Positions 14,054 to 27,030 of a stretch of DNA of 64,000 nt are shown piece by piece. Both the position numbers and the translations under genes were made by a program. Within the stretch, counting starts at the first letter, position 1. Every line of letters starts with the position of its first letter. The stretch spans positions 7,812,001 through 7,876,000 of the forward strand of contig JAMPIQ010000001.1 in NCBI GenBank assembly GCA_024699855.1. The letters are read 5' to 3'. Source of the DNA: Aphelenchoides besseyi (Eukaryota; Nematoda; Chromadorea; Rhabditida; Aphelenchoididae). The notes under the pieces were generated by a model. It searched no databases, had not been told where the DNA came from, and worked only from the letters and a program-made list of their open reading frames with translations.

Positions 14054-15462
14054 ATGTCTAAACCACAATTAAGTACCTACTCAGAAGCAATTTTGCTTAA
14101 GCATCGAATCAGATATGCGTGTAATCATCCAGAAGATAATGAGATCTCAGCTTTTGACTTTTTCAAATACTTGGTCAGTTTTTCTATTATAACGTGTGTT
14201 TCTAACCAATAGTCTTCAGTTGATCTCACGAGACTATCTTCGCGCTTCTCAGTTGTACCGGGTCTACCACTTTGCTATCTTGTACTACTGTGGCAACGAG
14301 AAGAAATTCTCTGTCGCAGCAATAAAGGACAAAGAGATCAAGGCCTGGACAACGTCCTTCAAGTTAACGTTGAAGGAGATTCGAACTTGGAATCGACTAC
14401 TAAATGTACAGTATGTGGCTCTAAATGGATACGCGTACAAGTACGCGGACGAGTTCTTGGCTGTTAGCAGAATTTTCACAGGTTCTTTTTTGCTGTTTTA
14501 AGTTAACTTTAGTTTAGGGCACATTGCACTGAATCTTTTGAGCGATATAGATGAGCCTGAAAATCACGGTGGTATCCTCAGACAAATACATAAGCAGTTA
14601 CATTATCTTGTGTGTAATGCAGAATCATTGCTTGGTTTATCGGAAGTGCGGCAGCTCGATTTAAACGATTGTGTTTTGGATATCGAAGATCTTTGTAAGA
14701 TATTGTAAACAGACTGAAATAATATTCTATATAGATCAATTCAAGCAAGTGATGGCAAAGCATAAAATTAAGCAACTGTCAGTGGGAGAACCGTGCATAG
14801 CTGGTCCAGCATCCTACAGTAAGATTCTCAAAAAAAAGTACTCTAATACTTTTAGCGAATATCGACGACAATTTCTTTGATGACTTTCCTACATGTCCTT
14901 CTGTGGAAAAACTGGAATTTTTTTCGATCAATTTGGACGAGGATCATGATCTCATCTCGAAAATTACTCAAATGATGCCGTTTTTTCCTAATTTGAGTGA
15001 ATTAGTGGTCCAAACTGAACATTACACATTCGTGCCAGTAGGTTATCCTTCTTAATACGAAGATAAAGTGCTCGATATTTTAGTTCGTTTTACAAGAATT
15101 GGTTGCTTGGACAAGAGAAGAATTCAAGAAGATTGAAGTGTTGCAAACGGCGAGTCCCGACAATACTAATTTGAGCATTCACTACTTTTTCAAAATACGC
15201 AAACCGGTTAAAAAGAAGTAAAAAAAGTTTGTGAGACTCAATTTAAGTTGATTTTTAGATCATAAACCAATTAGTGGAAGAAATACTTAAAACTACAAAG
15301 TTCAATAAGGTGTATTCTGGTGATCAATGCATTCTGAAACCCAACAACAATGAAAAAGATGCACTTGTAAAGCAACGGCATTATGAGGTGGAACTACGGC
15401 AAATACAACCAAATTGTCTCGTTATTTTACGATTCAAAGTCGCCATTGATCCACTTAGATAG
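14054..15462 (+). CDS. F-box-like protein with degenerate leucine-rich repeats
   Basis: The start is MSKPQLSTYSEAILLKHRIR. After a 47-base intron there is LISRDYLRASQLYRVYHFAI, which resembles the middle of an F-box (the SKP1-binding helix that would attach substrate to an SCF ubiquitin ligase). Downstream exons carry leucine-rich-repeat-like segments (EVRQLDLNDCVLDIEDL, VEKLEFFSINLDED, FPNLSELVV). The last joins are uncertain. An intron starting right after KIRKP (15206) gives a 3' exon ending at 15462, while reading through ends at 15221. F-box genes expand fast in nematodes, and a 158-base part of this gene occurs again, inverted, at the right edge of the window. Function inferred only. 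Confidence 0.55.
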
Positions 15463-17130
15463 CATCTTGTTAATGAATCGACTGAACATAACAACAATTA
15501 GCGTGTTCCATCTTCTACTTGTGAAGTTTTTCATTAACAAACCTTATTTACGATGTACTGACAGATATTCCCGCAAACATAATTGTAACAGCTCCTTATA
15601 TTGAGATGACCAAGTCGAGAACGATTTCGTGCAAATTGAAGTTGCTTAAAAACTGTTTTTTTCACGTACGTAATAAACCTATAAAATGCCATTCGAATAT
15701 ATGGAAAAAAGTGATCATGTCATTTGATTATAATGGGCGCTTAAACTCAAACACAAATCTAAGCCCTTCATTAGTACAATCTATTCTGACCATAATTGTT
15801 CAAATGCCTTTGGGATCATCTGCAAATGAAATCACAAGGAACTCCTGTAACATTTGCAAAATGACTTCAAAGCACTGAGCAACAACTTATGCCCATGAGC
15901 TTCAATGTTGTGGAATCATCATCTATTGCTGCCTACAAAGTCATCTTTATGCTAGAATCCAAGTCAGCAAGCAAATTCTTTTCTTCGCTGTCTTTCCCTT
16001 GCATTATGCTTCTATTACACATCAAAGAACTTTCAGATTTTGATTGAAAACATCACATTTGGTTTTAGACAACTAAACTGCAATAGAGTCAAGAAGCGGT
16101 TCGAATTGCTGTTAAGTAATGAACTTTACTTGATAGGCACACAAACGTAGTCATTAGCATCCAACACAATCTTAATACACAAGTAATCTGGGTGTTCATT
16201 TTGATACAACATTCGAAGCAGAACGTTTGCTGGGATATTGTTTGAGCAACAAAATGATGATCGAACAGTGTTTGGTTGTGTATCGAAGATACGTGTCGGT
16301 ATTCTTGTTACTGCGGTTTCAATGTTTAAGTAACAGACAAAGACTAAACATAAAGCACTGATCGAACATATTACAAGTAGAAATCTAGAACTTAACAATT
16401 ATATTGGTCTCTTATTACAAATACAACGAACGGTTGCTCGGTTCTGATTTACAGTGTCAACAACCTAAATGGCCACAATCCATAATCATTGTTCAGTTGA
16501 ATGTGTGCGTGTAATAGACTTATTATATCATGGATTCAACAAGAAGCATTAGCATTCAATTTTAAACATGATCTAATGAAATCACGACAACTTTTGTTTA
16601 CATCCGAAGCGAACAGCCTTCTCGCGGTTTCTATTCTACTGGGTTGTATGCTCTCCTTTTTTTCGTTTCTCGTTTGCGACCTGCCAACCAAAGAACCTAC
16701 TCACCGTCGAAGCAGAAAATGAACGGTGCACGAGTGCAGCGTCTGATTTGATCGCTTATGATTCTATTTATCTTTACGTGTTCCGAGAAGACCCGGCAGT
16801 CAGCTCAACCAACCACTCGCTTTGTTTCCACAGACTTTAAGGCTAAAGAACGCGGGTATTCCAAATGTGCCTTGAGATTTTGACTCAATCTCCTGCCATG
16901 AATATTTTTATGTTGTTTATTTTCGTTGTTATGATAAACTCGATTATTAGATGATTTAGAAGTCTGCACGTTTATATTACCGGTGAGAATGGAATGGTTG
17001 TGGATTATAGACAGAAAACAAGCACATAAGACAAGAACTTTAAGAAAAGACCGCAAATCCTATTGCACGAATTCCAAATGACTATCGAGAAAAACCATCT
17101 AGCAAAGAAATGAAGATGTCCGAGAGTTTA
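15463..17130. other. Gene-poor, AT-rich stretch
   Basis: No confident gene was found. Two minus-strand frames have signal-peptide-like starts but no ATG: 16126-16398 (FLLVICSISALCLVFVCYL, later SFCCSNNIPANVLLRMLY) and 16805-17056 (FLKVLVLCACFLSIIHNHS). Either could be an exon of a secreted-peptide gene whose first exon I could not find. Confidence 0.3.
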
Positions 17131-17339
17131 GATCCTTGAATAAGTACCCGACTGAATTGATTCGTGTTGTTGTTGATCAATACGAAGATATTGTCTGTTC
17201 GAATATTCCCAATAGAAAAGCGAGTCGCCGTTACATTTCGAACGATCTTTTCCCGCCCAAATGCCCCGAGTTTTGTAGTTTGTGCGCACAGAATGATCGG
17301 TTGCAGCGCGCTTCCGCTCAGTCATTAGAGCAATGGATC

Positions 17340-17660
17340 TAACCGATCCAAAACGTCTTTCCACGTGACGGAAAAAGCCGACCCATTGCCGGCCACGGTA
17401 AGTTTACGGGTTTTTTAACCTCTTCTTTTGTTTTAGACGGCAAATAAAATGGCCACTCAACAAGCGATGGATTCCCGAAACCAAGCCATCCAGGTTAGTT
17501 ATAATTATTAACAATCTAATTGCGCGTTTAGGTAATCATTGGAATCGGACCATAGCGGAGCGATCATGGCGCAGGAGCAACGAATTAAGGTTATTTTTAT
17601 TTATCTATGTATTTAGGAGAACTTAATCAAAAAGGAAATGGAAAAATCAGTCGAAGTGTA
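17340..17660 (+). other. Ambiguous small exon-like cluster
   Basis: There are short open pieces separated by good splice signals (donor after PLPATT near 17398; MATQQAMDSRNQAIQ with donor near 17492; acceptor gtttag near 17531). None of the frames stays open across all the joins. The part at about 17531-17585 is similar to a segment on the opposite strand near 63720-63775. It could be a small gene or a decayed duplicate. Confidence 0.25.
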
Positions 17661-17982
17661 AGCAAAGGACTTTTGATCGACGGTTTCCTTGGGAAGTGAA
17701 ATAAGGCAATAAGTTTGAATTTGACGTATTCACAAAATGATTTTATAGTTAAGTCTGTGTTTTAGAAGTGTTTTTTGAATTTGTTAATTATTAGTTGACA
17801 TGCTTGAAGATATTGCAAAACTTCTGTTTCATGTGAATATTCGTTTTTTACATTATTCTCGTCAAAGAAATAAATGCTAAAACATACAAGACAATTGATT
17901 TATGAATCGATTTTTACTGACAATAAAAGATAAATTACAAAAGGTATTTGGTTAAATCAAAACACTATTTTTACACAGACAT

Positions 17983-20749
17983 TTACTGATCTTCGGTAAC
18001 CGTATCATTTGTAAGGATTTTGGACGGAAGAACTTGACGGATTGTATTTGGGCTTTTCGGCAACTCTTGCCCCCGAATGCTATCACGAACTCGGAAAAGT
18101 GACATTCGTAACGGTGTTTGATCGGCTTGTTTCTGTTGCAAAAGTTCACGAGCAGAATTCGGAAGCGGTGAACACTCGAGCATTTTTGATTCGTTGATAA
18201 CTCGACGATCTGAAACGAAATCTTAGAAAAGATAGTCGCATTGCTCTTACCTGGAGTGGCGTCCGTTTTTGTTTCTCGCTGAATTTCTTGATGTGCAAAA
18301 CGTTCGATTGCAGTTTGCTCTTCCTCTAATTTATGATGCATAGTCGATGTTAGCTTTGTAACTGAAATCATAAGCTATTTCCCGTCACTTTGTTTTTACT
18401 CACTCTTTTCTTCGAAAACTTTGATCATGTTCATTGTCTCACTTTCGAACTCTTCAATCGTTCGTTTGCTTTCACTGATGGCCGAAATGCGTTTAGCCGA
18501 AAAGTTGCCCAACAATCGATCATTGTTTTCCATAACGCTGCGAAGAGCATCGACCTTCGAATGCATGAGAGCCAATTCATCGAACAAAATGACGGCAGTT
18601 TCCTTGTGCTTCAATTAATCGATCAGCTTCTTCGATCTCATTCAATTCACCTTTTTCTCTTTTTCTCGTAATCGCTTTGTGATATCATCATAAATTTCTA
18701 GTGTGTCAAGAGCAGATGTGTAATTGCGTTCGGTTTCTCGAACTTCCTTTTGCAGTTGTTCGATTTGCAAAAGTCGACGCTCATAACGAGTCAGACGTTC
18801 GCGTAATTCTAAATTCTTGAGCATAAAAATTGTAAGCTAAAGAGCACTCACGTTCATAGGCCTCCATGTACGATTTGTCCATGAACTGAAGATCTTCCTT
18901 GAGCTGAAATTTATCCAAAGGTTTTGAATTCATGAGAAGGTGAACTTACATTTGACAACTCGTTCAACTTTTCCAACAACGAGTGTTCCAACTCCTCGAT
19001 ACGCGTTCGACTTTCTTCGTTTTCGGCAGTGATTTTGCTGAATGGCTAATAATTTCGTTTTCATAACCTTAACTTACTCGTAGTTTTCTTTATCTACGTA
19101 GATTCCAGTACCAAATCGAGCAGCAGCCAAATCTCGTTGCAAACGAAGAATCTCTTCGTCATAAGCCTGAAACGATGAAATTGAATTAGACTCGAAATTG
19201 ACCGCACGAACCAAAAGAATGTTCTTTCTAGACAGACATTGGTTTGCTTCCGGATTGTTCTTAATATTCTTGGCACGCTGAACGTATTCCAACGTGTTCA
19301 TGGACTCTTCAAAGTTCGTCGACGCTGGTGACAATGTAGCAATGATTGTTGTAATGGTCTTTCCACCAAGAGAATCTTGCAGAATTCGAGTCAATTTACT
19401 TTCTCGATACGGCACGTGAGCAGCGTTAGTAGTGAGCGCTGTGATCACTCGACCCAAAGCCAACAAACTGGTGTTGATGTTTCCTAAATTCATGTTCTTT
19501 TAAACATTTAATTTGAATGAGTGTACCGGCTTCACGTGCTCGTGCCTCAACAGCTCCTGAACGACCAACATTTTCCGATCCGGCCAAATCAACCAAGTGA
19601 ATTTTTCCAACACGCAGAAGTTCCTCGTCGTCGATTGTTTGACGAGTCGTAACCGTCAATGTGAATACCGAATGTGAACGGCTGGAATCGACAATCATTC
19701 AAATTACTAGCTTCTTTGTTTACCTCGATGAGATGTTCATCAAAGTGCTCGCGGTCTTTCGACGTTCTGTTCCTCGTCGCAACAAACCGTAAACTTCAGC
19801 CCGACTGCGCACCGGCGTATCTTCCATTCCACTAATGATAATTCCCTAGAAGTTAAGGAGTAAACAACGTTTCTTCAATTCACTTACTTTATCTTTGTTG
19901 TCGAAAACACGTAGAGAGTTGTCATTTCCACTCAACAGGTCAAAAATCTGCTCGTTGTACAATTCCACATAACTTGCGCGAACCGAGTAATCTTCCGGAC
20001 GCTTAAACAAAGTAAACTGTTTGATTTTACATGTGAGCTGAGTACTTCCGACTCCAATTTCGTGAAAATGTGATGCAGAGCTCGTGGAATGACACCCGCT
20101 TTTGGATCGTTCTCCCACGTGTAGTGCTCGTCTTCATCATGATGACCCTTTAAATTATTAGAATCAGATATATAAGCTCATAGATTATAACAAAAAGAAG
20201 TAATAAGATGAGGTTTTAGGAAATATTTCTTACCTCCATGGTGTACGTTTTGCCGGAGCCCGTTTGACCGTACCTAAATAATAAAATCTGATTTAAAGAG
20301 AAATTTGATGAACTTACGCAAACACTAAAATCCATAGTCTTTTTTAACACAAACATTTTAGAGATTATCAGTCTAATTGTTCCTTGTAACCGTACCCGTG
20401 CAATTAAATCCTTGAAGCACTTGCAGAATAAGCGGTTCAACAACTTCCTTGTAGATTTGGCCTTGAGAGTGATTTTCATCGTAAACCTAAAGATCAAAAT
20501 CAAATCATACGTAACAGTGGGTTGACAAACTCGATCAAACGGTCCAAACGGTCGCATGGTCGCCTTTTCACGAAGATGCACTTGTTTGTTTTTTGGGTCA
20601 ATGGAAACAATGTTGCGTGCACGTTCGATCAATTCGTTTCCATTCAACGGTCTGCAACGTCAGTTCAAACGATAGGAGGACAATTCAATCGATTACCTGA
20701 CTCGGACAACCGTCTGAACGTTTCGTTTTCTTGGTTTCATGGCCGACAT
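17983..20749 (-). CDS. bmk-1: Kinesin-5 (BimC/Eg5) mitotic motor, unusually short
   Basis: This is a plus-end microtubule motor that cross-links and slides spindle microtubules as a tetramer. The start is [18 protein letters not shown]. The motor domain has P-loop [12 protein letters not shown], the kinesin-5 feature [35 protein letters not shown], switch [14 protein letters not shown], switch [45 protein letters not shown] and the neck [15 protein letters not shown] coiled-coil stalk follows ([34 protein letters not shown]). The C-terminus has a short Ser/Thr tail ([15 protein letters not shown]). From the exon lengths I estimate roughly 640-700 residues, against about 1000 in typical kinesin-5. 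A central stalk exon could have been missed. It diverges from the golgin gene, with 328 bases between starts. Confidence 0.88.
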
Positions 20750-21077
20750 AATGTAACAGGAAGTTCGTGTAAATCACCTAAAGACAATCAGAGAAATGAG
20801 AGCAGAGAGCGCGATTATAAAGCCCGCGGTATTCCGAGCTCACAAGCAGTAATATGACTTCAGAAAAGGTCTGAAGAAATTGAACTGTGAAGATGAAAAC
20901 TTGAAATTAACAGACACGAAAATGAAACTCGGCGGTCATTTCGTGAATTTGAAAGCACTTTGGGCGCCGTGAGTGTATTTCCGTGTCCGAAGACGAAAAC
21001 ACGAGAATTGTCAACGTCTATTTTTCGTTGGATCGATTGAATTTGTTGATTTTCCTCTTGATTTGCTTAGCAAAGAA

Positions 21078-23583
21078 ATGAGCACAACGAATCTACAGAC
21101 AATTGTCGACGAACAGAAAGCGCAGTTGGAAACGTACGAGAAGAAGCTGAAAGGTTCGTTTTTGTTCGAATTTCTTTTCCTTTTTGTTTTAGATGTTGTT
21201 CACGCATACAAGAGTCTGCAGAACGAGAAGAAGGCCTTGGAGGTGGCTTTGGAAACGTTGAGTGGAGAGAAAACCGAGTCGACGGCCAACACTTCGGAGA
21301 GTTCGGAAAGCGAAGTGAGTGTTGAAATTCGATTTGCATTCAATTGTTCGATCTAAAGGCTCCATCGCAATCGGAAGCTCTGAAACAAGCGATAATGACG
21401 TTGACTGTTGAGAACAAAAAGAAGGAATTGGCGTTTCAATCAGACAGGAAAGCGCTGTTGGTGAGAAATCTCGTTTTTTCGATCTTCAATTGTTTTTAGG
21501 CAAAAAACGAGAAACTTCAGACGATGATCGACACACTGCAAATGAACAACACAAAAACCAAAGACCTTGTAAGACAATTGGACGGTATTCCTATTCCATT
21601 TGTTTATTTCAGAACAAATACAAAGAGCAGATTCGGAGAATTGAGGAAGAGAAAGAAAAAATGATTGCTGATCACGGTGCTGTGCTTGCTAGTGTACAGA
21701 AACGATACACCGAAGAAGCGTCTCGAGTCCAACAACACGAAAAGACTGTAAGTTTTAAGCAATCATTGAAAATGCGAATACTAGCGTTTTAGATCACTGA
21801 TTTGTACAAGCAAATTCACGCCAAAGATCAGCAAATTCAAGCGTCAAGCTCAATTGTAAATCAGTTCGAGAAACTGCAGGATGAGATGCTCAAATGGAAA
21901 AAACGGGCCGAACAAACACCACGAGAAGTCGTTTTACTACAAGAAATCGAGAATCTTAAGGTATGCGTACTTGCTGTTCACTTTTCAAAGTCCTGATCTT
22001 TAGCGTTCCCATCAAGAGGAGTTGGAATTGGAGAGAAACAAACGAACGTTGAACAAGTCGCTCGAAGTTTCGATGGAAGCTCGTGTTCATGAGTTGGAGA
22101 GCCGATTAAATGAACTGTCGCAGAAAAACGCTGCTTTCGAACACGAGCGTTTTGAACTGCAGAAGAAGATCGATGAACTGCAGAAGAGTTCTCCGGAAGC
22201 AACAACCAAACAGCCGACATCATCGAACAGAGACTATGAAACTCAAACGAAGAACGTCAAACTCAGCTTTTTAAAACTCTACGAAAAATTGAAGCAATCC
22301 CGAGATTTCGATGTCTACGGTACTCTCCTAAACAGAATTTGACAACACTAACAACCTTTTTTGTTTAGAAGTTTTGGGTCTCGAACGTCCAACTCAACCA
22401 ACAACAATCTCGAATTTATCGGCGAATCGCCCAAATACACCAATGAAAGAAAGTTGCGAGAAATGCGATGCAACCGGCAAAGATCTGAGTCATTTTAAAT
22501 CGGCGGTAATCGTGTGTATTTGCTATTGTTCATTTTCAGTTACAGGTTACTCACTTACAAAAACAACTTCGTTTGTTGGAAGAAAGTCAAACTGCAACTA
22601 AGAAATCGCACGATGAGGTTGGATCACGAACTTCTTCACTAAACAACGCTTTTAGATCACTGTCTCGTTGAGAAAACGAATTTCTGAGTTAGAAACTGTG
22701 CAGCAACGAACTTACGACGAGCTGACCACCGAAACAAAACGAAGAGGTTTGTCCGTTACACACGACTGTAAACAATTCCGACTTAGTTTCCGAACTGGAG
22801 GAAGAAATGCAAAAACAACGTGAAAGAATGCAGCAAATCATCGCCGAGAAAGATCGAGAAATCGAACTTGCACGGTAAGAAGAACCGTCGATAATCTTAG
22901 TAGTTTTTTTCGATTTTAGAAACAGTTTGACTTCGTTTTACAATCAGAAATTGGCGTCTGGCGATCCAGTGGATCCTCCACAACTGCGAAAAAACTCGTC
23001 GCCTCAGCCTCATGCTCTGATGCGTCAACGAAGTTCAACCGACAGCGTAAGAAACGTGTTGGCTGCATCGTTTGACGAAGATGGATCGTGGGGACGAAGA
23101 TCGCCGGTGAAACGCTCAACCAGTAACCATTTTGCGGATAACCGAAATATCTTCTATGAACAGGAGCTCGCAAAATACGAACAAGAAATTATGGAGTTGA
23201 GGTTAGAGTTTGAGTATCCACTCGTTTATAAACTCATTTTTTGAAGGAACATGATCCGATTATCCGAAATGAAAGTTGGCGATATGGAGAGTCAAAGTCT
23301 GACCAAAGATATGCAATATCTTGAGATTATTGAGGCTCTTAAAGAAGAAGTCCGTGTTCTTGAAGGTAAATCTTTTCAGTTGTGTATTCCTTTATTTACT
23401 GGAAATTTAGGCCGTTTAACTTTGCAATCAAATAACGCAAACATCGAATATCTTCGCAACATCTTCGTTCAATTTCTGAGTTCGAGTAACGTCAAGGCCT
23501 CGCGCTACATGTTAAAAGCCATGGCTGGAGTACTGAAATTGACTCCGCTCGAAATGAAACGATTAGATGCGTGGACACCTTAA
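21078..23583 (+). CDS. gcc-1: GRIP-domain golgin (GCC1-like)
   Basis: This is a peripheral trans-Golgi tether. Almost the whole chain is heptad coiled coil (IRRIEEEKEKMIADHGAVL, ELESRLNELSQKNAAFEHER, LEEEMQKQRERMQQIIAEK). It is interrupted by a Ser/Pro-rich loop (PPQLRKNSSPQPHALMRQ). The C-terminus is a GRIP domain: NANIEYLRNIFVQFLSSS with the conserved Tyr that contacts ARL1, then YMLKAMAGVLKLTPLEMKRL. The protein ends nine residues after this. Coil length (around 600-650 residues) and end position fit GCC1 better than golgin-245 or golgin-97, but the assignment within GRIP golgins is tentative. The start ATG is preceded by the short divergent promoter shared with kinesin-5. Confidence 0.82.
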
Positions 23584-23957
23584 CTTCGTGCTGTCGATTC
23601 TCTTCCGGATGTCTATTGGTTTGTAACTATTAACACATGGGTGCTTTATTGTTATCCGGTTTTCCATGAATAGTCTCAAAAATAGACTGATGTACTTATT
23701 TTATTTGCATGTTGTCACATATCGCAATAAACTTTCTTTACCAAATGATTCTAATGAAAACTTAAGACAAAGTGAGTGCAGAACTGTTGCGACGGATAGT
23801 TCTCGAGCTGTCAAGTGTTGTCGTCGAGCAGCTTCTAGAACAATGCCGAATTTCCCAGTATGCTGCCTGGTCGTATAAAAGACAGCAGCAACATCAGGTT
23901 TATGACTCAGTAACAATTAAAAACAATTTTCGAAGTTTCGAGTTTACGTTCATCGAA

Positions 23958-24737
23958 ATGACCAGTGTATTCGGACAACAACAACAGAACTTTGCGTCGT
24001 TTGTTCACAACTCTACGGGAGTTGTTCCGAATTATGCATTTCCTTCCTCTTTTCCGTCTAATCCAACAAATTTCACAGAAGTTCGACCAATGAAACGATA
24101 CTTGGTAAGTTGAGATGGAACGTAGAAAGACGTTGACACGTGAATTTTTCAGGAAGATCCAAATTACGTTTCGGAATTCAGCCCAACGGAAAAGAAAGCT
24201 CTCTACGAAAAACGAATAAGCGACAGTTTTGGTGGGATTCAGTTAGGCGGCGATTCCTCGTCCAATTCGCCGTTGGTGGTCGAGCAACAAGAGAACGATG
24301 AGTGAGTTTCTTTTCGTTTTGTTGTTTAATTTGGTTTTTAGTTTCATCGAGATCCCAGAAATTGAAACCGACCAATTCGTTGACGAGCCACTGGTCGAGG
24401 AACCAGAAGACGAGTTCGATGTGAGTTTAAGCGATGAGCTCCGCTATTACATTCAGTCGATGAAAAACGTGCCTCTCATTCCTCAGAAGTGAGTTTTTCA
24501 CTGTGCCGTTGTAGTTAATTTTGTCGATTTAGGCACAAAAAAGGGAACGAATTGGTGCTGTACAATCCAGCGGACGAAATCAAGAGCAGAATCACGGAAG
24601 TAATTGACGACGATGCTCAACTCGACGATCTCGACTTACCCGAAGTATCGGCTCCGTCGTCGGACAGTTCACAAGGCGCGGCCAATTCCGTTGACGAAGA
24701 AACGATGGAAGTGGACGAAAGCATGGACATCGATTAA
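23958..24737 (+). CDS. Small acidic protein, possibly CCDC117-like
   Basis: The start is MTSVFGQQQQNFASFVHNS. A basic RPMKRYLEDPNYVSEFSPTE segment is followed by an acidic middle (ETDQFVDEPLVEEPEDEF), then LSDELRYYIQSMKN, a Lys-rich turn and NELVLYNPADEIKSRI. It ends in a very acidic tail (TMEVDESMDID). The pair LS-x-x-L...ELVL-x-x-P, with the upstream Lys-Arg segment, resembles the CCDC117 family as I remember it, but the match is short. No signal or membrane segment is seen, and a nuclear or cytosolic location is inferred. Three short introns of about 40-60 bases join cleanly. It is on the same strand as the golgin gene, 374 bases downstream of it. Confidence 0.6.
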
Positions 24738-24910
24738 ATTCCATTGACTCTCTAATGCACGGGTCTCTTTATTGATATCATTTCTTATTGGCTCATATGT
24801 TTGTTTCTAATTATAAACAATAAACAATCCAACTCTCAATTTACTTTATGACGATTTTCAAGTACACTGGAAAATGTTAAAGAATACCCGCAGAACGATA
24901 AACGCGTAAA

Positions 24911-25869
24911 TTAATTAGACTTCTTCGTGTCTCCGTTCTTCAATGTCTTTAACATCACTTCTCGACATTCGTTGGCCAGTTCATCGACGGTTTTGTCTTT
25001 CGGATAGATTTTAGGCAAAACACGGACTGTGATAGTGCCGGAATCGAATCTTCGTTCGGCATAACTGTAAAACGGACGGTAAGAAGAGAAAACACAAGGA
25101 ACAATTGGCACCTGAAAAGTTCTTGTTCAGAATTAGACAAAAGCAAATTCACTTACATTTGTATTCTTCGCGATCACAAACGCACCTTTCTTGAACGGCA
25201 ACATATCAGTCCCAGCATTTCGAGTGCCTTCTGGATAAATAAAGATTTTTCGCTGAAATACACACAATACATCTGATGTGAAGATCGCAAACAACTTTGT
25301 TTTCCAAAATCGCCTTTTCGCATTTTCCAACCGATTGATGAGCTCGAGTTTTGTCGGTGCGATCAATGAAGATGGCGCAACATAGCCACGCACATAAGTT
25401 AAATCCCGGTACATATTTCAAACTGCTTTTCAACATCACAACACAGTTCTTTGGCCATACGTGAACCATCGCTAAAAGTCAGAAATAAAAGTGGTAGTCA
25501 TTTCGAAACTAACTATAAACATCCAGTGCTGCTTGATGGTTTGCAATCATAACGTACGGCTCATCGGATTCCAACAGCTCTTGGTTCTCCACCTGAATGT
25601 TAATTTGCATCCAAGAACACGTTTTTACAAAACTGTCGAATATGATACTAAACACAAGTAAAGAACGACTAATATCAATCGGAAACTAACTAGTGATTGT
25701 CAGTGGTTCGTCCATTAAAAATGCATTTGATTCCGCCGATTGTACTCCCAACAACCACGCAGACTCCATAGAGTATAAGTTTGGAGAAAAATCGAACATC
25801 CCTAGAGAAAGTGAAACAACACGCATAAACAGCCAACAACAGCGATATGGCAATCAGCCAATAGAGCAT
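24911..25869 (-). CDS. acl-1: 1-acyl-sn-glycerol-3-phosphate acyltransferase
   Basis: This enzyme converts lysophosphatidic acid to phosphatidic acid in the ER membrane. The start [18 protein letters not shown] is a membrane anchor. A second hydrophobic stretch [15 protein letters not shown] follows. The active-site motif NHxxxxD is [12 protein letters not shown]. Further motifs are [29 protein letters not shown], the acceptor-binding [10 protein letters not shown] with [10 protein letters not shown], and [13 protein letters not shown]. All four PlsC motifs are present. The protein ends with the basic tail GDTKKSN. Size (about 270 residues) matches AGPAT1/2 types. The numbered gene symbol is a guess among the nematode acl genes. 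Confidence 0.88.
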
Positions 25870-27030
25870 TCTAAATCAGCAATTAGATGCAAATCAGTCG
25901 ATGTTGATTAGAAAACAGCGGAGATAATACCGAAACTATAAAAGTAAGAAACGTGAATGCTGCGAAGTGCAAAGTGCGGCGAATGAAAAGTCTCGTGTGC
26001 GGTGCATCAGGCGACTGCCGTGAACAAGAAGGCGGCAAATAAGAAAAAATGCTGTAAAACAGAAGACCAACAAAAATTGATGGTCGAACCGATCAGACGT
26101 TTCTTGATTATCATTTAGAACCATTGGGTCGAAAAACTTGTCAACAATAATCGTTCGCTACTTCCCAAATGCACTTGAAGATGTTAACAAAATGTGTGTG
26201 TAAACAATAAAAGAAAACAGAATTAAGATCGAAGCTTACGACGTTTATCAAAGCATTCAACTCGAATCTTACAAGAAAACAAAATTGAACAGATTTGATG
26301 TTAAGTTCTTTCTTAAACGTCAGCATTCAACTAAACTGCTCGAACGGTTTTGATCGTGTTGAACCTTCTTTGTTGAATACGCTCCTTCTATTTTACAAAA
26401 ACTATAAGCTAAAAAGTTTGTTTCAATCAAGGTATGAATGATCTTGTAATTGAAGAGCTCAGGTTGAATGTACGGAGATTATTTTCGTTTGTTTGAACTC
26501 AAGAACAATCGGCGAAAAAACAAGCGGTTCTCAACGAGCCACTTGTTTATACCGAAGATGTTCGAATAGCGCTGAGTTTGCTTCATGCTTTGTGTACATC
26601 TTTCACTTGAAAGTTGATTTCAATCAAAGAATGTAAAAACAAGAAGCGTTTTTATGAAGGCAACTTGTCCGTTTGTTTTGATCGATAAAATTTATCGAGT
26701 TGCTATTTCGAATTTTACGGGTTGATCTTTGAAACAATACGGTAATTGAATGGGATGCCATCAAAGTCAGTCCAGATGCGATTTGTTGTCCGTTGAACTC
26801 ACGAACGACAAGTGTCGCATGACGTTTCCGGCCACAGTAAAGTCGGGATTTCGGGCCGTTCTTTGGACGTCTATCCTCTTCGTGACTAACCGACAGCACT
26901 TCATTCGTTGAGCTTACGACCAATTGCTCCGCCTTGTTCGTCGCATGCTCTTGAGCTTTGTTTCGCATATGAGATTCAGTCGTTCTCGGTCACCATTCGA
27001 TTTTTGTTTTGATCAAAATCATCCGTCCAA
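25870..27030. other. Intergenic between divergent genes
   Basis: No supported gene was found. A minus frame at 26624-26968 is open (114 codons, RRPKNGPKSRLYCGRKRHAT) but lacks a recognisable domain and is mostly low-information. The two promoters for the acyltransferase and kinase genes must lie here. Confidence 0.35.

Noticed and set aside
16805..17056. Signal-peptide-like minus frame, considered as a neuropeptide gene
   Set aside because: It has no ATG, no upstream exon and no amidation or repeated peptide motif.
26624..26968. 114-codon minus open frame, considered as a transposase or unknown gene
   Set aside because: It has no transposase catalytic motif, no terminal repeats were found, and the second half is AT-biased random-looking sequence.
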